Part shown: positions 13,401-25,639 of the stretch, piece by piece
How positions within the stretch are numbered: the first letter of the stretch is position 1
Layout of the letters: every line of letters begins with the position of its first letter
From: Nymphaea colorata
Lineage: Eukaryota > Streptophyta > Magnoliopsida > Nymphaeales > Nymphaeaceae
Direction: 5' to 3'
Length of the DNA stretch: 64,000 bases
Assembly (NCBI RefSeq): GCF_008831285.2
Contig: NC_045140.1
Coordinates: 18,660,370 to 18,724,369, forward strand
Translations under genes and position numbers: made by a program
The notes under the pieces: model-generated
Told to the model about the DNA's origin: nothing
What the model saw: the letters and a program-made list of their open reading frames with translations, nothing else
Database searches by the model: none

Positions 13401-14886
13401 TTTATTGGGGATGCAGATCTTCGTGAAGATAAGCAATATTTGTCTGATCATCCAGGGCTTGTGCCAGTGACGACAACGCAAGTAGGGTTCTTGGTTTCTC
13501 AGATACTGCTCAAAATGCCATGAACTTTCCTTTGTGTTTTAAGCATGTAATTTGCTTCACTGTCATGGTTCACATTCATAACAGGGGGAGGAATTACAGA
13601 GACAAATTGGTGCGACATATTATATAGAATGCAGCTCAAAAACTCAACAAGTAATTAAACCGTTGATTTTTTTCATGCCAGCACAGTGAAACCTTTGGTA
13701 TTTCCAGTATAATGCTTTCTTTTGTTACTCTGTAGTTCAAGAACTCAATTGATCAAAATCTTAGTTGCTTGTATTGTTTTTTAAGTTGGTTCTTGCTTGC
13801 AGAATGTGAAGGCGGTCTTTGATGCAGCAATCAAGGTGGTAATTCAGCCGCCAAAGCAAAAGGAAAAGAGCAAAAAGCCACGGCATGGGTGTTCAATCTT
13901 GTTAGTGCAGTTTATCTGTCTCCTCATTCATTTCACAGATATTCCCTTGCAGTTTATTGTTACATATTTAACAAGTTATATTCATACACATATTGAAATA
14001 GAAGGTTACTAGAGCTTAAGCATAGAGCATTGCATGGTAGCATGATCAATTGATCATCTTCTAGGTGATATTTCATGTTCAAGGTGCCTTTCATACAAGT
14101 TGGGTTTTTTGTTCTTGGCATGCTTGTGATGCTTCTTCTTTGGCGTGGAAAAAATGGAAAGGTTCTTGTCTTGTAAAACTGGGACTTTAAACTTTGTGGA
14201 CCATTTAACCATGTTCATTGAGATTTGAAGAGTGCTTTACCTTTTTCTTTCTCAGACCTTAGTGTCCAGATAAGAACTATGACCTCTCTTTCCCACATAC
14301 ACGTATACATTGAGATGTTGATAAATCACCTGTCTTGTTTTTCTTGCTTAGGCTCACATTCAGGTTGGGGGTATGTGCATATATATGTTTTTATATGTAC
14401 CTCTTCATGCAGGTGTTGAGAGAGAGACTATAGGAAAAACCGGGTCTAAAAATTCATAACAGAAAGATCATCGCTAATGATGACACAAAAAATTGGGTAT
14501 CTGTTGATTACTCTACTGAACCTAGATGCTACGCTTGGGGTGGTTAGGAAATTTGACAACCAGAAGTGTGATAACCTGCAGACTGATTACCAAGGTTATG
14601 CATTTGCCTACACATGATCTTGTAGCTTTTGAAATTTTGTACATACTAATATATGGGAGTATTTATTTTTTAAGTGCACAAAATGCAGCACTGCCTCAGT
14701 AAAAAGCCTAAATAAAGGACATGGTGTCAGTAGAACAACTTGTGTGTATGATCTACCTTGGAGAAAATTTTGATGTACTCCATCTTTGTGCGAACTTTTT
14801 TTTTTGCTGTTTAAGTCCTTTTTTTAATTAATTGTACAAACTGCAGGAATATTCTCTGGGGAAGGAGTATCAGGTGTTTTGGGTGA
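9866..14886 (+). CDS. Type II ROP (Rho of plants) small GTPase, complete, 211 aa
   Basis: Rho-family molecular switch acting at the plasma membrane in polarity, cytoskeleton and hormone signalling. Eight exons: 9866-9970, 10119-10206, 10292-10401, 10564-10627, 13417-13481, 13585-13650, 13803-13900 and 14847-14886, total 636 nt. Motifs: P-loop GDGAVGKT (15-22), switch [14 protein letters not shown] (33-45), WDTAGQE (61-67), TKLD (120-123), ECSSKTQ (159-165), then a basic stretch [13 protein letters not shown]. Intron 7 splits the C-terminus, the arrangement typical of type II ROPs (ROP9-11 class), and the tail reads [18 protein letters not shown]. The family's GC-CG box would have Cys where Trp203 stands. 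The first GC-box Cys (196) is kept and another Cys lies at 209. Intron 4 is about 2.8 kb. The ATG sits directly after a CT tract. Confidence 0.95.
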
Positions 14887-14889
14887 ATC

Positions 14890-17354
14890 CTCTTCCAGCG
14901 AATGAAAGTATATAACACAGTCTACATATCTGTTGATCTTGCTGTACTGACTAATTTGTGATTGATGTTTGAATTGGTTGGACAGGTCTATGGAAGGATA
15001 TTAAGGTTACTTCCTGTCTGTTAGCCTTCCCTAACCTGTATCTTAACTATTTACAAGCCCGATGTATACAGTACTTTGTGATTCAATTGTTTGAGCAAGT
15101 AGTAATCTTTGATTGCTCTGATGAATTTGCATTCAAGCTAGGGTTCTACCTGACTGTTGTACTTTCTTTCATCGGTTATCATTTCATGGTGGGCATTGAT
15201 CATGCCAATTGAAAAATACTTGTTGAATAGTTGATGGAGAAAAAGAGGGAAAAATATTATTAGCAGTAATGTGAAGCTCATGTATGAATCGCTAGTCCAT
15301 GCTAATATTTGATCTTTCATGCATAGCTTGTCCTTGATCTGTATTGAAAAATACAGTTGTATCTTGTTTCGACCAAAGAGCTTCTCTCTCCTCAATTGGC
15401 AATAATAGGAGTTCTAACTAGAGATTTTGAAAACCATGGGGATGCTGAACACTAAATGTATTTGCAAGTGCAAATTATTTAGTATCATAGTTCAAAGTGA
15501 GCTTGCACTGGATCTAGGTGTGGTTAGACCAAAGCCTGGATAAGTATTGGTTGCTGGCGCTGATTCAGGTCTATTCACAGTAAGGACAGGTCTATCCCTA
15601 GTAAAAAGTTACACTAACTGTTATAATCAAACAGAATGGATTGGGGGTAAATGTAGTTATTACCACTTCTGATCATTGGATATTGCCCAAAAAAATTCAT
15701 ATCAAAACTGAATGATTTTGCTTCTTTTTATTTCGAGTGATGAGTTGGGTTCTGCACTTTGGGACTGTATTCCTGCGCAAGGAGGGTCTTCGGTCTGGAG
15801 GTTGTCCTTCCAACGTAGAGGAAGGTTATGATCACCTGTAGCTAATGCAGCCTCCAAAGAACAATTCCGTGTCTTACAAGCTGGTGTCTTGATTCTTCAA
15901 TATACTAAAAGGTTTGGGATAATATTTGAAGGAACATTGCTGCCACTTAGTTGGCTATTAAGGGCCGCCTTGAGCACAGAAACGACGAGATACGGATGGT
16001 GAGACGCTTCGCCATGGCGTGAGAAAGAAGGATACCGATGATCTGATCCCCAAGAGCACCTTTCTCGACAATGCGTGCCCATCTTAAGTTTTTACTCATC
16101 TCAGTCTAAGAAATTGTCTATAATGATCTCTTAAGGGAGAAGTCTGAGATCCATCTCTGTTTCGACACTCCAGCAATGGCAATTTTATTCAACCCTGGAC
16201 CAGGAGGAAACCAAGATTAAATATGACTCCATGAATATAGAAGCTCTGAAGAAGAACCCAATGAGCTCTTACATTCACTCCAAGTGTTGCTCATTGAATT
16301 AAATACTATATGGGCCAAAAATACTTTCTCTTGGATACCTTTTCTCATATAAAAGCTCTTTTGTTATGAGTGATCATTCTTTGAAGAGGCTGTTTAGCGC
16401 CTTCTACAATCAACAAGGTTATGATTTTGTACATGAACTACACAAAGTTACTGCCTTCAATTGGTCTTGTATAGCAACACCATCATGCTAGGGAACCAAC
16501 AAGCTCTGGAATCAGCACAAGGAAGTTTATGCTTTGAAGCTGCCTAGATCCCAAAGCTCTTGAAAAAAACAGGCCTCTAATCCCATATGGGCTAGAAGCA
16601 CTCTTTATCTATATTGAATAGATGTTGGGCGTGTTTGAATGGTGGAGCGTGGCCGCCGGGACATAATATTGTATCTTGATTACACTCTCCGCATAATTGA
16701 AACACTGACAAGAACATCATTTTCTGAGAGTTCTTCTCACACCCCTGCAGTAAGACAAAAATGCCAGAGAAGAATATCACTGATGATGTAGACGACTATA
16801 GGATTTCCTCCACGCTCTTAATCACAAGCGTCTCTAACTTCCTCGTCAGCTATGGGCCTTAATAATTCGACTGATTTCCCCACTCTGACAAGCACGGTAG
16901 TTGGCTTGTAGGCAGAGAAAAATCTGAAACACCTTACACTAGAAAATAATATTTCAAATGGAAACAAGTAACAAGTTGCTGATTTCGTTGGAGTTAAGAT
17001 CTTGAACGCAAGTCCAATAAGCACCTTCCAAACAAATAATACTTTTTTTCTTAAATTTTCGAACGATCAGCTTTTCCTTTTTTTTTCCTAAATAAACAAT
17101 AACAGGGTAAGTCCAGTTTGAGCCATGGGCCTGCACTTTCCGATCGATCTAACCCTGTACCAGCTGATATTTAAATAAAAATAATAACAAATTGTTATTC
17201 TTTTAATTTAATGGTTCAATATATAATTCTGAAGTTGTTTTTCTCAGGAAAATATCGGGAAAAATATTGGAAAATAAAAAAGGAAAAATAGATTTGAGCA
17301 GAGAATATGAGCAAGAGAGAGGGGAGAAATCCTCAGCTGCCATGGCCGATGGCC

Positions 17355-17394
<40 letters not shown>

Positions 17395-19775
17395 TTTCTA
17401 AGGAGCCACAAGGCCATTTGAGGATCTCAAATCCCTTGGATATTAGATATAGGAGCCATGAAACATGGCCTCAGTGTTAGAAAAGGAAAATAACCCTTTG
17501 AGCCATGTGTCAAATAGCCGGATGAGTTCACTTGGTCCACGTTCCAAAATTGAATTCAGACTATTCAGGACATAATTAATTTCGAATTCGAAACATTCTC
17601 ATAATTTTGAATTATAAAAAAAGTTGAACACTATGCTATGATGCGTTAATGAGGTTTATTAATCCTAAGTAGCACAAATCATGCATCTTAGACTCACCCT
17701 TGCAATCGATGCCATTATCTATGCAAATGGCTGTATGCTTCAGAATTTCTCTAGTTTATCCCAAATTCAGCTCTTCTTTCTGGCGTGTTTGAATTATGAC
17801 TGTTCCGGTGAATCTTTTTCACCTTGTACAACTTGCCATTGCGCACACACGAAAGGGACAAGAAATTCAAGGTAAATTTCAACATTTCATAAGGAGATCC
17901 GTCAGGCTGTTGACAATGATAGAGTTGATGCTACCACTACCATCAAGGAAATTGATAAAACTGTCTGACATTATCAGCTCCGAGTGTGTAAAAATCCAGA
18001 TTGTGTGACAACTCTAGTGTATAACGAGCAATTTACAACAAATCAATATGGAACAGCTGCCACATTATTGATTAATGGTTGATGGTGGCCTTCCACGGTG
18101 AAAAAAACAAAAAACCTTGTTCCATCATTTTGTTACTTATTCTTACTTTTTAGCAAGATTGACATTTATTTCCTTGGTAATACTGTAGACATTAAAACAC
18201 ATTCAACTAACACATTGTCTTCTAGCTAAGGTGCAGTACTAACAGTTCAAATTTTAAACCTTAAGGGACACTTATATATAAATAAAGAAAACTTAATGTA
18301 GTAGTTATCTATAAATAAGGCAACATTTGTGGCTCTACATCAGCCCACACCTGCCTCCCTATTGGGCTTTTACTTCTGCAGCGTCAGGTACAGGAGATTA
18401 GTTCAACTATTCTTATTTTTAACATAATTATGTTTTGACTCTGAATTTCTTAACTTCTTGCATCAATGAACAAAAAGTCGGTTTTAACAAGTTTTTATCA
18501 TACTGTACATGCAATTAAGCTCCACATGCATGACGCATCCAACGAAGTTCTGATTCTCAAGTATGGCGGCCGCCTCTGCCATCTTCTTCACAACGGCAAA
18601 ATTTAGTGGTCCGGTCGTCCCCTGCTCGTCCGGCGACGTTGGTATTGGGTTTGACGCTTCTCTTGTTGTTGATGCCACCGTTCAAGAGAAGGCGTAGGCT
18701 GCGTTCAAGATGCGACATGTTGACAAAAATATGTGGAGGAAACGTAAGCTCTTAACATTGTTATCCTCTTGTTTGAGTAACGTTGTTATTCCCTTGTTCC
18801 AGTTTTCTTGTGACATTTTCTTCCAAAAGCTACGCGCTGACCATTGGACCTTCACAAGATTCCTTGGCTTTATTTGTTAATGTGATAAGCCTGGAGTCAT
18901 TGTATACCTCACGTACTCTACCTTTTCCTTTCGAAGAGAAAAAAGAAAAATGGTATTCCAATCAATAGACAACGTCGTTCCGCTGCGCCCATAGAAGAAC
19001 ATCGATATTCGTAGCTTGGAGAAGGTAGGTCCACAACTTCCGTTCCCATCACCGGAAGTTTTAATATATATGTTTTAAGTCCAATTCTAAAAATTGCGGG
19101 TCCGAATTATCCATCTGCCGTCCATTCTTGAACCATGATTGAACTTTTGAAGTTTGAAAGTAACGAGCTTTTGACGTAACTTTGGACTGTAGCTTTTCTA
19201 ATCTGAAATCAAGAAAAAAAGTTGCATGATTTTACACCGGAACAAAGAAAGAGTCATAAGAATACTGCACGAAATCGTAGTATATATGGAGAAAGACATT
19301 CGTGGAATAGCAAAATAGTCATAGTAAAATCTATGGTTCATTTAATTAAGATCTTATATTAAGCTTAATGCACTTAAGGTTCTTATTTTAGGTTTTTTCA
19401 TTGAGAAGAGATGAGTTTTAAGATTAGATAAGGAGGGTTTGATCTTAAATCTATGGTCCTAAATGCTGAAGATCTCAAATCCAACACTATCAATTACCTC
19501 GAAAGAGTGCCACTTACTGTCTTTTGTTATATTTAAAAAATTATTTTCAATTATACATATTATTTTGAAGAAATGTATATATGTATGATAGTAATTTCTG
19601 GATCCAGCTGAATGAGTGCATCCAATGTGGTCCAAAGATAGACGTGCACCGCGGGGCTCTAATATGAGAAAGACTCGACTCCTTTTTTCTAAACAAGTCA
19701 ATGGCCGCCGAGTCGCCGTCCATACACCAACGTCTAACGCATGCTTCAGTTCACATGTCTATGCATAAGTACCAC
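14890..19775. other. Intergenic region, about 4.9 kb, no gene supported
   Basis: Between the ROP and alpha-dioxygenase genes. Short open frames on both strands (for example 15897-16082 and 18484-18678, both minus) show no recognisable domain. It contains a GA microsatellite (17358-17387) and a segment near 18251-18322 resembling one at 4729-4800. A stretch around 16140-16560 has codon-like texture broken by stops and might be an eroded pseudogene, but I cannot name it. Confidence 0.55.
17358..17387. repeat. GA microsatellite
   Basis: Uninterrupted (GA)n run of about 15 units in intergenic DNA. Confidence 0.85.
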
Positions 19776-19778
19776 ATG

Positions 19779-19795
19779 TATATATATATATATAT
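19779..19795 (+). promoter_or_regulatory. TATA-like (TA)8 tract upstream of the alpha-dioxygenase gene
   Basis: A TA run lies about 95-110 bp upstream of the start codon and is followed by a leader carrying a CT tract (about 19832-19851). Position and composition fit a core promoter. It could equally be a microsatellite that happens to lie there. Confidence 0.45.
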
Positions 19796-19889
19796 GAGCT
19801 GCACTGCTCTTGAATCTCATATCATCTGAAATCTCTCTCTCTCTCTCTCTTTCTGTGAATCGATCTGTGTGCGCAGAAAGAAAGTTGGG

Positions 19890-22800
19890 ATGTTGATCTT
19901 CAAGGGAGTTATGAAGCCACTGAAGGCTCTCTTCCTTCATTTCATTGAGCCAGATTTCCATGAGGTTGTCTCCAGGATGTCCCTCATTGATAAGCTTCTC
20001 TTCTTGGTAAAGATCAACACCTCTCTCTCTCTCTCTCTCTTCTGAACTACTAGCGTGGATGGTTTTATCATTATCAGTAGCTTTTCTTCTCGAATTGAGG
20101 TCAATCATTCATATGTTAACTTACTAGGAGGTGTTTGGATGATACCTTTTAAAACCAAATTTTGTAATGAAAGATTGGGTTTTATGAAAACTAAAAGGAC
20201 TTCAAAACCAGGTTTTTGGAGTGTTCGGATGCCATCAAAACTGAGGTCACCCAAACAAAAAATAAAGTTTATAAAATTCATTAAGAAGCTTTGGTTCTCA
20301 TAGAACTTAGTTTTTACAAAACTGTGTTAGAAGAGGATGTCATCCAAACACTCCCTAATCTTTTTAATGAGCTTTCAAAAACTGGTTTTTGTATTTTTTG
20401 GGAGAGTAAGAGGTTATAAATCCACAAAGTGGAAAAGAAACCGGAAGGCTCCTCTTTTCCCCTTACCTCCGGGATCCTAAACTGCATATTGGCGTCAATA
20501 ATAACAGCTGATTTTGTTTTTGAGTGATAATACCAAAAAACCTGGCTTTTTGTGAACTTTTTGTTTCTTTGAGAACATACATAACGATAGAGGTAGATCC
20601 TCAAGCGGGTTTGTCCAATGGTTGTGATCGTGGCAGGTGGTTCATTTATGTTTCAAATTCTTGTGGTGGCAACTCTTTGTAAGAAAAAAAAAAAAGTGAA
20701 GAGGAGACACTGATACGCATATGCAAGTTGAAATACAACGAATAGTCGTCACTCTGAAACACCAAAAACAACCTTGAACCTTGAAAGGATAGCACAGTGG
20801 TGGCCAACACTAACTCCATTAACAAACTAGATAGATGATTGCAGTTTAACCCTGATTTACTGATCTTGCTAATGCAGATGGTTCACTCCATAGACAAGAT
20901 GGGACTGTGGCACCGGCTGCCGGTGATATTAGGGTTGTTCTACCTGGGGATGCGTCGCCGTCTGCACCAGCAATACAACCTTCTGAACGTGGGAGCCACC
21001 CCAGTCGGCGTGCGCTTCAACCCCGTCGACTACCCCTACCGGACGGCCGACGGCGAGTTCAACGACCCCTTCCAAAACGAAGCAGGCAGCGAAGGCCAGT
21101 TCTTCGGCAGAAACATGCTCCCGCAGGACCAGAAGGACTCGGTAAACTTCATTTTTCATCCCCACATTCTCCGTATGAAAACTCAGACATCTCACGTCTT
21201 AATCCAAATCCAATTTTTTAATATGCAAACGAAATTTATGACATGTCGAGAATGAAGGATATTTATTTAACACGGAATCCAAATTCCATCAGATATTTAA
21301 TTCACATTAAATGCCCAACATGATTGGATGTCATTTCTTAGATTTAGATATGATTTCTGAATAAATGTTTACTTTTTAGTCTACATCCAAATCCCATCCG
21401 TTGACCCTTTGACATCGCTCGTGTTGTAGCCACACGTGAGCTCGGTTCTTCACTTAAATGCCCAATATTTGACTGGAAAAATTCTCCCTTCCAGTCCGGT
21501 CAAAGATGGGCAGCGGCCCACCCTATAGCCCGAACTCTGAATCTGAGAAAAGTAAAAGGTGAGCAGATATGTTGTTCTAAGTACCAAAAAAGCAGATTTA
21601 TACCTATGAAATTTAAAATTATTGAGTCGTGAAAATGATCACAAGTTTTAACTCGAAGGGATTTTACTTAATCTGTTTGATTTCTAGCAAATGGATGCTG
21701 CTGCAAAGAGCTCGAAATTGCTTTTATTTTATAACTCCAAGGAACTGTGCCCGGGTCGAGAAACTTCGTCACTGGGCCGACGGTATAATTTATCTGCGAA
21801 ATTGCTTCTATTCAACTGGTGCAGCTTCTACGGCGAATATTGAAAGTTTGTTAGATGAAATTAGGCTGTACAAGAAATGACGTAACGAGAACTATACCTT
21901 AATTCGCCGGAAAAGGCAAACCGGACTTGGTATTAATTGTACAATAAAAATATCACGATCTTAAGAGGATATATGTAAGAGAAGTTTGCATTAATGTGCG
22001 GATGCAGCTGATGAAGCCGGATCCTGCGGTTGTGGCCACCAAATTGCTTGCCAGGAAGAAGGTGATCGACACGGGAAAGCAATTCAACATCATTGCAGCG
22101 TCCTGGATCCAGTTCATGGTACACGACTGGATCGACCATCTTGAAGAAACCAACCAGGTACGTTCTAGTACTACAGCTTTGTTCTTGTTCCGCGTTTGGT
22201 AACAAAAACACTCCACTTCTGCATTCATGGAACACTACGTTCCGAAGAACGGAAGCGTTCCTGTTACCAAACACGCCCTACCTACCGTATATGTTGCTCG
22301 AAATTAATGAATTTGAACATATGTGCAGATGGAGCTGGGGGCGCCTGCGTCGGTGGCAAGCCAGTGCCCTCTCAAGTCCTTCAGGTTCTACAAGACAAAG
22401 GAGGTGCCAACAGGATTTTATGATATCAAAACTGGACACATCAACATACGCACGCCTTGGTGGTACGTACTACATGACCATTAAGAACAGCATGATACAA
22501 TGGGCAGCGGGAGACCCACATATTTGTGATTCAGGAGCACTAATACAAGAAATTAACTTAGATTTGAGGGGTGTTTATATGCAATAGATTAAGTTATGTT
22601 AAGGAATTAATATGTACATAAAAGAAATTATATGGTTCCGTGTGGGCAACTTCCCATACAAGCCCCCACTTAGGGACGATGGGGATGTTTGATTACCTTG
22701 GATTGTTGATCTGCAGGTCCCACTCAATGCAAGACTGCCCATTATCTTCCAAATCCATGGATATCGATACAATGAACTAAATTATGTTGCGGAACTCATA

Positions 22801-25626
22801 TGTAAATAAAATAAATTATATGGTTACGTATAGGCAACTTCCTACAAAGCAGCTCCCCCACTGATGATGAGGATGTTTGATTATCTTGGATTTCAGATCC
22901 GTGGGTTTGATGTGACTTGAGACCTGGTCGTTGTCTTTCAGGGACAAAAACTAGGCCTTTTAAATATGATATTTAAAACAATTTTTTTGAATCTAACCTT
23001 ATTTTAAAGATAGGTTGATGCAAAATAAGTTTTAATAATGTTTTTATAGATAAATGGCTTTGGTAGTATCAACATTTTGATAATAGAATAACCAACATTT
23101 TTCACAAACACAACTTCAGGCGTGTTTTATATCAAAATAGTTTTTATAAATATAATATGATGTTTCTAATTTATTTAATATCATTTTTTAACAAAATAAA
23201 TTAAAAGGTTTGGTTTTTATGTTGACCAAAGATTTATATAAAAATACATGTGGTTTGTGTAATCTGGTGGTGATATAATTTCGCGTGATTTAGGGATGGG
23301 AGTGCTGTATATGGGAGCACGGCGGCCAAGTTGGCGAAGGTGAGGACGTTTAAGGACGGGAAGCTGAAGGTTCAGGAGGATGGGCTGCTGCTCCACGACG
23401 AGCAGGGGATTGCCTTGTCCGGGGACGTGCGGAACAGCTGGGCAGGGGTGTCCGTTCTGCAGGCCCTCTTCATCCTGGAGCACAATGCCGTCTGCGATGC
23501 CCTCAAGGTAAGCAGTTCAGGCACGTCAATGGCTTTGGATTTCATGTGATAGCTAATTATTCCTTGGAAGTCCCTTTCATTTTTCAATTTCATTTAATTT
23601 TAGTTATGCTTTGCACCACATTAAATGAGCTTCTTCTTGTCAAATTTTGATGATAACCGAGTCACTGTAATTGTTAGCTAGCTATATATTAAATTAACAT
23701 ATAAACGGAATTCTTTTTTTTCTTTTTCGAATTCTAGAAAGAATATCCCCATCTCAACGACGAGGAACTGTATCGACACGCCCGGCTGGTTACTTCAGCA
23801 GTGATTGCTAAGGTTCATACGATCGACTGGACTGTGGAATTGCTAAAGACCGACACTATGTACGCTGCCATGCGGACCAACTGGTATGTCATCCCTGTTT
23901 CATGCTATGATATATATATATGTGTGTGTGTTGATGGCAAGAATATTTTACTGTTGATACAGTTTAGTGAAGTTGGATACTGTGTTGGATTGATGACTGC
24001 AGGTATGGTCTGCTGGGGAAGAAATTCAAGGACACATTTGGCCATTTGGGCAACCCTGAGTTGAGTGGGTTCATTGGCACGTACAAGGCGGAGAATCATG
24101 CGGTTCCTTACTCATTGACAGAGGAATTTACTGCGGTTTACAGGATGCATTCCCTTCTCCCTGATTCTCTCCTTGTTAGGAGCATCCACCTACCTGCAGG
24201 AAAAGACAAGTCACCTCCAGTACTTGAAGAGTGAGGACCTCTTGCTTTGTTTTTCTTCTTCAACAAAACAATGTATTGTTTCAAGTTTATTTTCTATGAT
24301 GAGGAATTCGGATCAAGAATCTGAGAAAGGGGAGGATGGTGTTATCCTATTCTTGAATTTGAGGGTTCTCAGATTCTTGATCTAGATTCTGCCAATTTTC
24401 ATCATTACTAAAGTTATTATATTTGTCCTTCTGTTTCTGCAGGAACTATTTTCTTATTGTTGTTGCTATGTTCATTTCATTATTAATGCGAGGGACTTAA
24501 AATTTTCTTTCAATCCATGGGAAAATCACAGGGTTCCAATGGCCGATCTAGTGGGACTGAAAGGAGAGAAGAAGCTCAGTGAGATTGGGTTCACACCACA
24601 GTTAGTCTCAATGGGCCACCAAGCCTGTGGTGCACTAGAGCTCTGGAACTACCCCTTGTTTTTAAGGGACCTTATTGCTCAAAATGTTGATGGTTCTGAG
24701 AGACCGGATCATGTCGACATGGCGGCACTAGAAGGTACTCACTGCATTCAACAAAAGATGCATATACATATACATCATGTCCATGCATACACTCATATGA
24801 TTAGATTTCATCATTTACTTTCTGAAAAAAAAATAGCAAAATAAAAAAAATGCTTATTGATTCATATTTACAAGTAGTTCCACTGTTCCGAAGATAATTT
24901 CAATAAAGTAAACATGTTTAACTTGATGAATTCAACATGTGTGGCATATAATTAGATTAACTTGTTTGGTTTGTTAACATGGATGCAGTCTATCGGGATA
25001 GGGAGAGAGGTGTGGCAAGATACAACCAGTTCCGCAGAAACTTGCTAATGGTTCCAATTAAGAGATGGGAAGACCTTACCGACGACAAGGAGGCCATTAA
25101 AGTGCTCCGAGAGGTCTACGACGACGATATAGAGAAGATGGATATCTTGGTTGGCCTCATGGCAGAGAAGAAGATCAAAGGCTTCGCTATCAGCGAAACT
25201 GCTTTCTTCATCTTCCTTTTGATGGCATCCAGGTAGATGGATTCATATATGCTTCTCAACGATACGCCTATGTATCTAGTGTTTGTATATGTGGAGGAGA
25301 GAGAGAGAGAGAGAGAGAGAGATTTCTCTTCTAGCACCATTTTACTGCATTGTAGCATAGATAGATGTCATCTCTAAAAGGTGAATGCATTAATTTGCAG
25401 GCGATTGGAGGCTGACAGATTCTTCACAAGCTACTTCAATGAGGAAACATACACGAAGAAGGGGCTTGAATGGGTGAACACCACGGAGAGCCTCAAGGAT
25501 GTGATAAAGAGGCATTACCCGAAGATTACAGAAACATGGCTGAACGCCTCTAGTGCCTTCTCTGTATGGGATGCCCCTCCGAATGCTGAGAACCCTGTTC
25601 CCCTCTATCTTCGCGTGCCTCACTAG
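19890..25626 (+). CDS. Fatty-acid alpha-dioxygenase (alpha-DOX), complete, 641 aa
   Basis: Heme enzyme that oxygenates the alpha-carbon of fatty acids to 2-hydroperoxides, an oxylipin pathway induced by pathogens and stress; animal-peroxidase/cyclooxygenase fold. Ten exons: 19890-20006, 20878-21141, 22008-22157, 22329-22462, 23294-23507, 23738-23883, 24003-24230, 24532-24734, 24989-25232 and 25401-25626, total 1926 nt, all in frame. Hallmarks: RFNPVDYPYRTADG, FMVHDWIDHLEE with the distal heme His (166), NIRTPWWDGSAVYGS, SGDVRNSWAGVS, EHNAVCDALK, and VYRMHSLLPD holding the catalytic Tyr (388) and proximal heme His (391). Length matches the family (about 630-645). A second in-frame Met lies at residue 8. 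Intron 1 carries a MITE. AATAAA at 25907 is a possible poly(A) signal. No key residue is missing, so it should be functional. Confidence 0.97.
20127..20354. mobile_element. MITE in intron 1 of the alpha-dioxygenase gene (Tourist/PIF-Harbinger-like)
   Basis: A 228-bp segment begins GGAGGTGTTTGGATGATACC and ends with the inverted counterpart CATCCAAACACTCC. It is flanked on both sides by CTA (20124-20126 and 20355-20357), consistent with a 3-bp target duplication. Inverted copies of the TGTTTGGATG theme also occur inside it, giving a nested-palindrome structure. It has no coding capacity. The superfamily call rests only on the 3-bp duplication and GGNNNTGTTTGG-type ends. Confidence 0.65.
25295..25321 (+). 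repeat. GA microsatellite in alpha-dioxygenase intron 9
   Basis: A (GA)n run of about 13 units lies within the short intron between exons 9 and 10. Confidence 0.85.
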
Positions 25627-25639
25627 AAGGCTCTTTCTG

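Noticed and set aside
15897-16560. Gene-like texture with stops, both strands
   Set aside because: Possibly an eroded pseudogene or transposon; no motif was strong enough to name it.
18484-18678. 64-codon minus-strand frame beginning MASTTREASNPIPTSPDE
   Set aside because: The composition looks gene-like (Ala/Glu-rich), but I recognise no family and see no splice partner or promoter.
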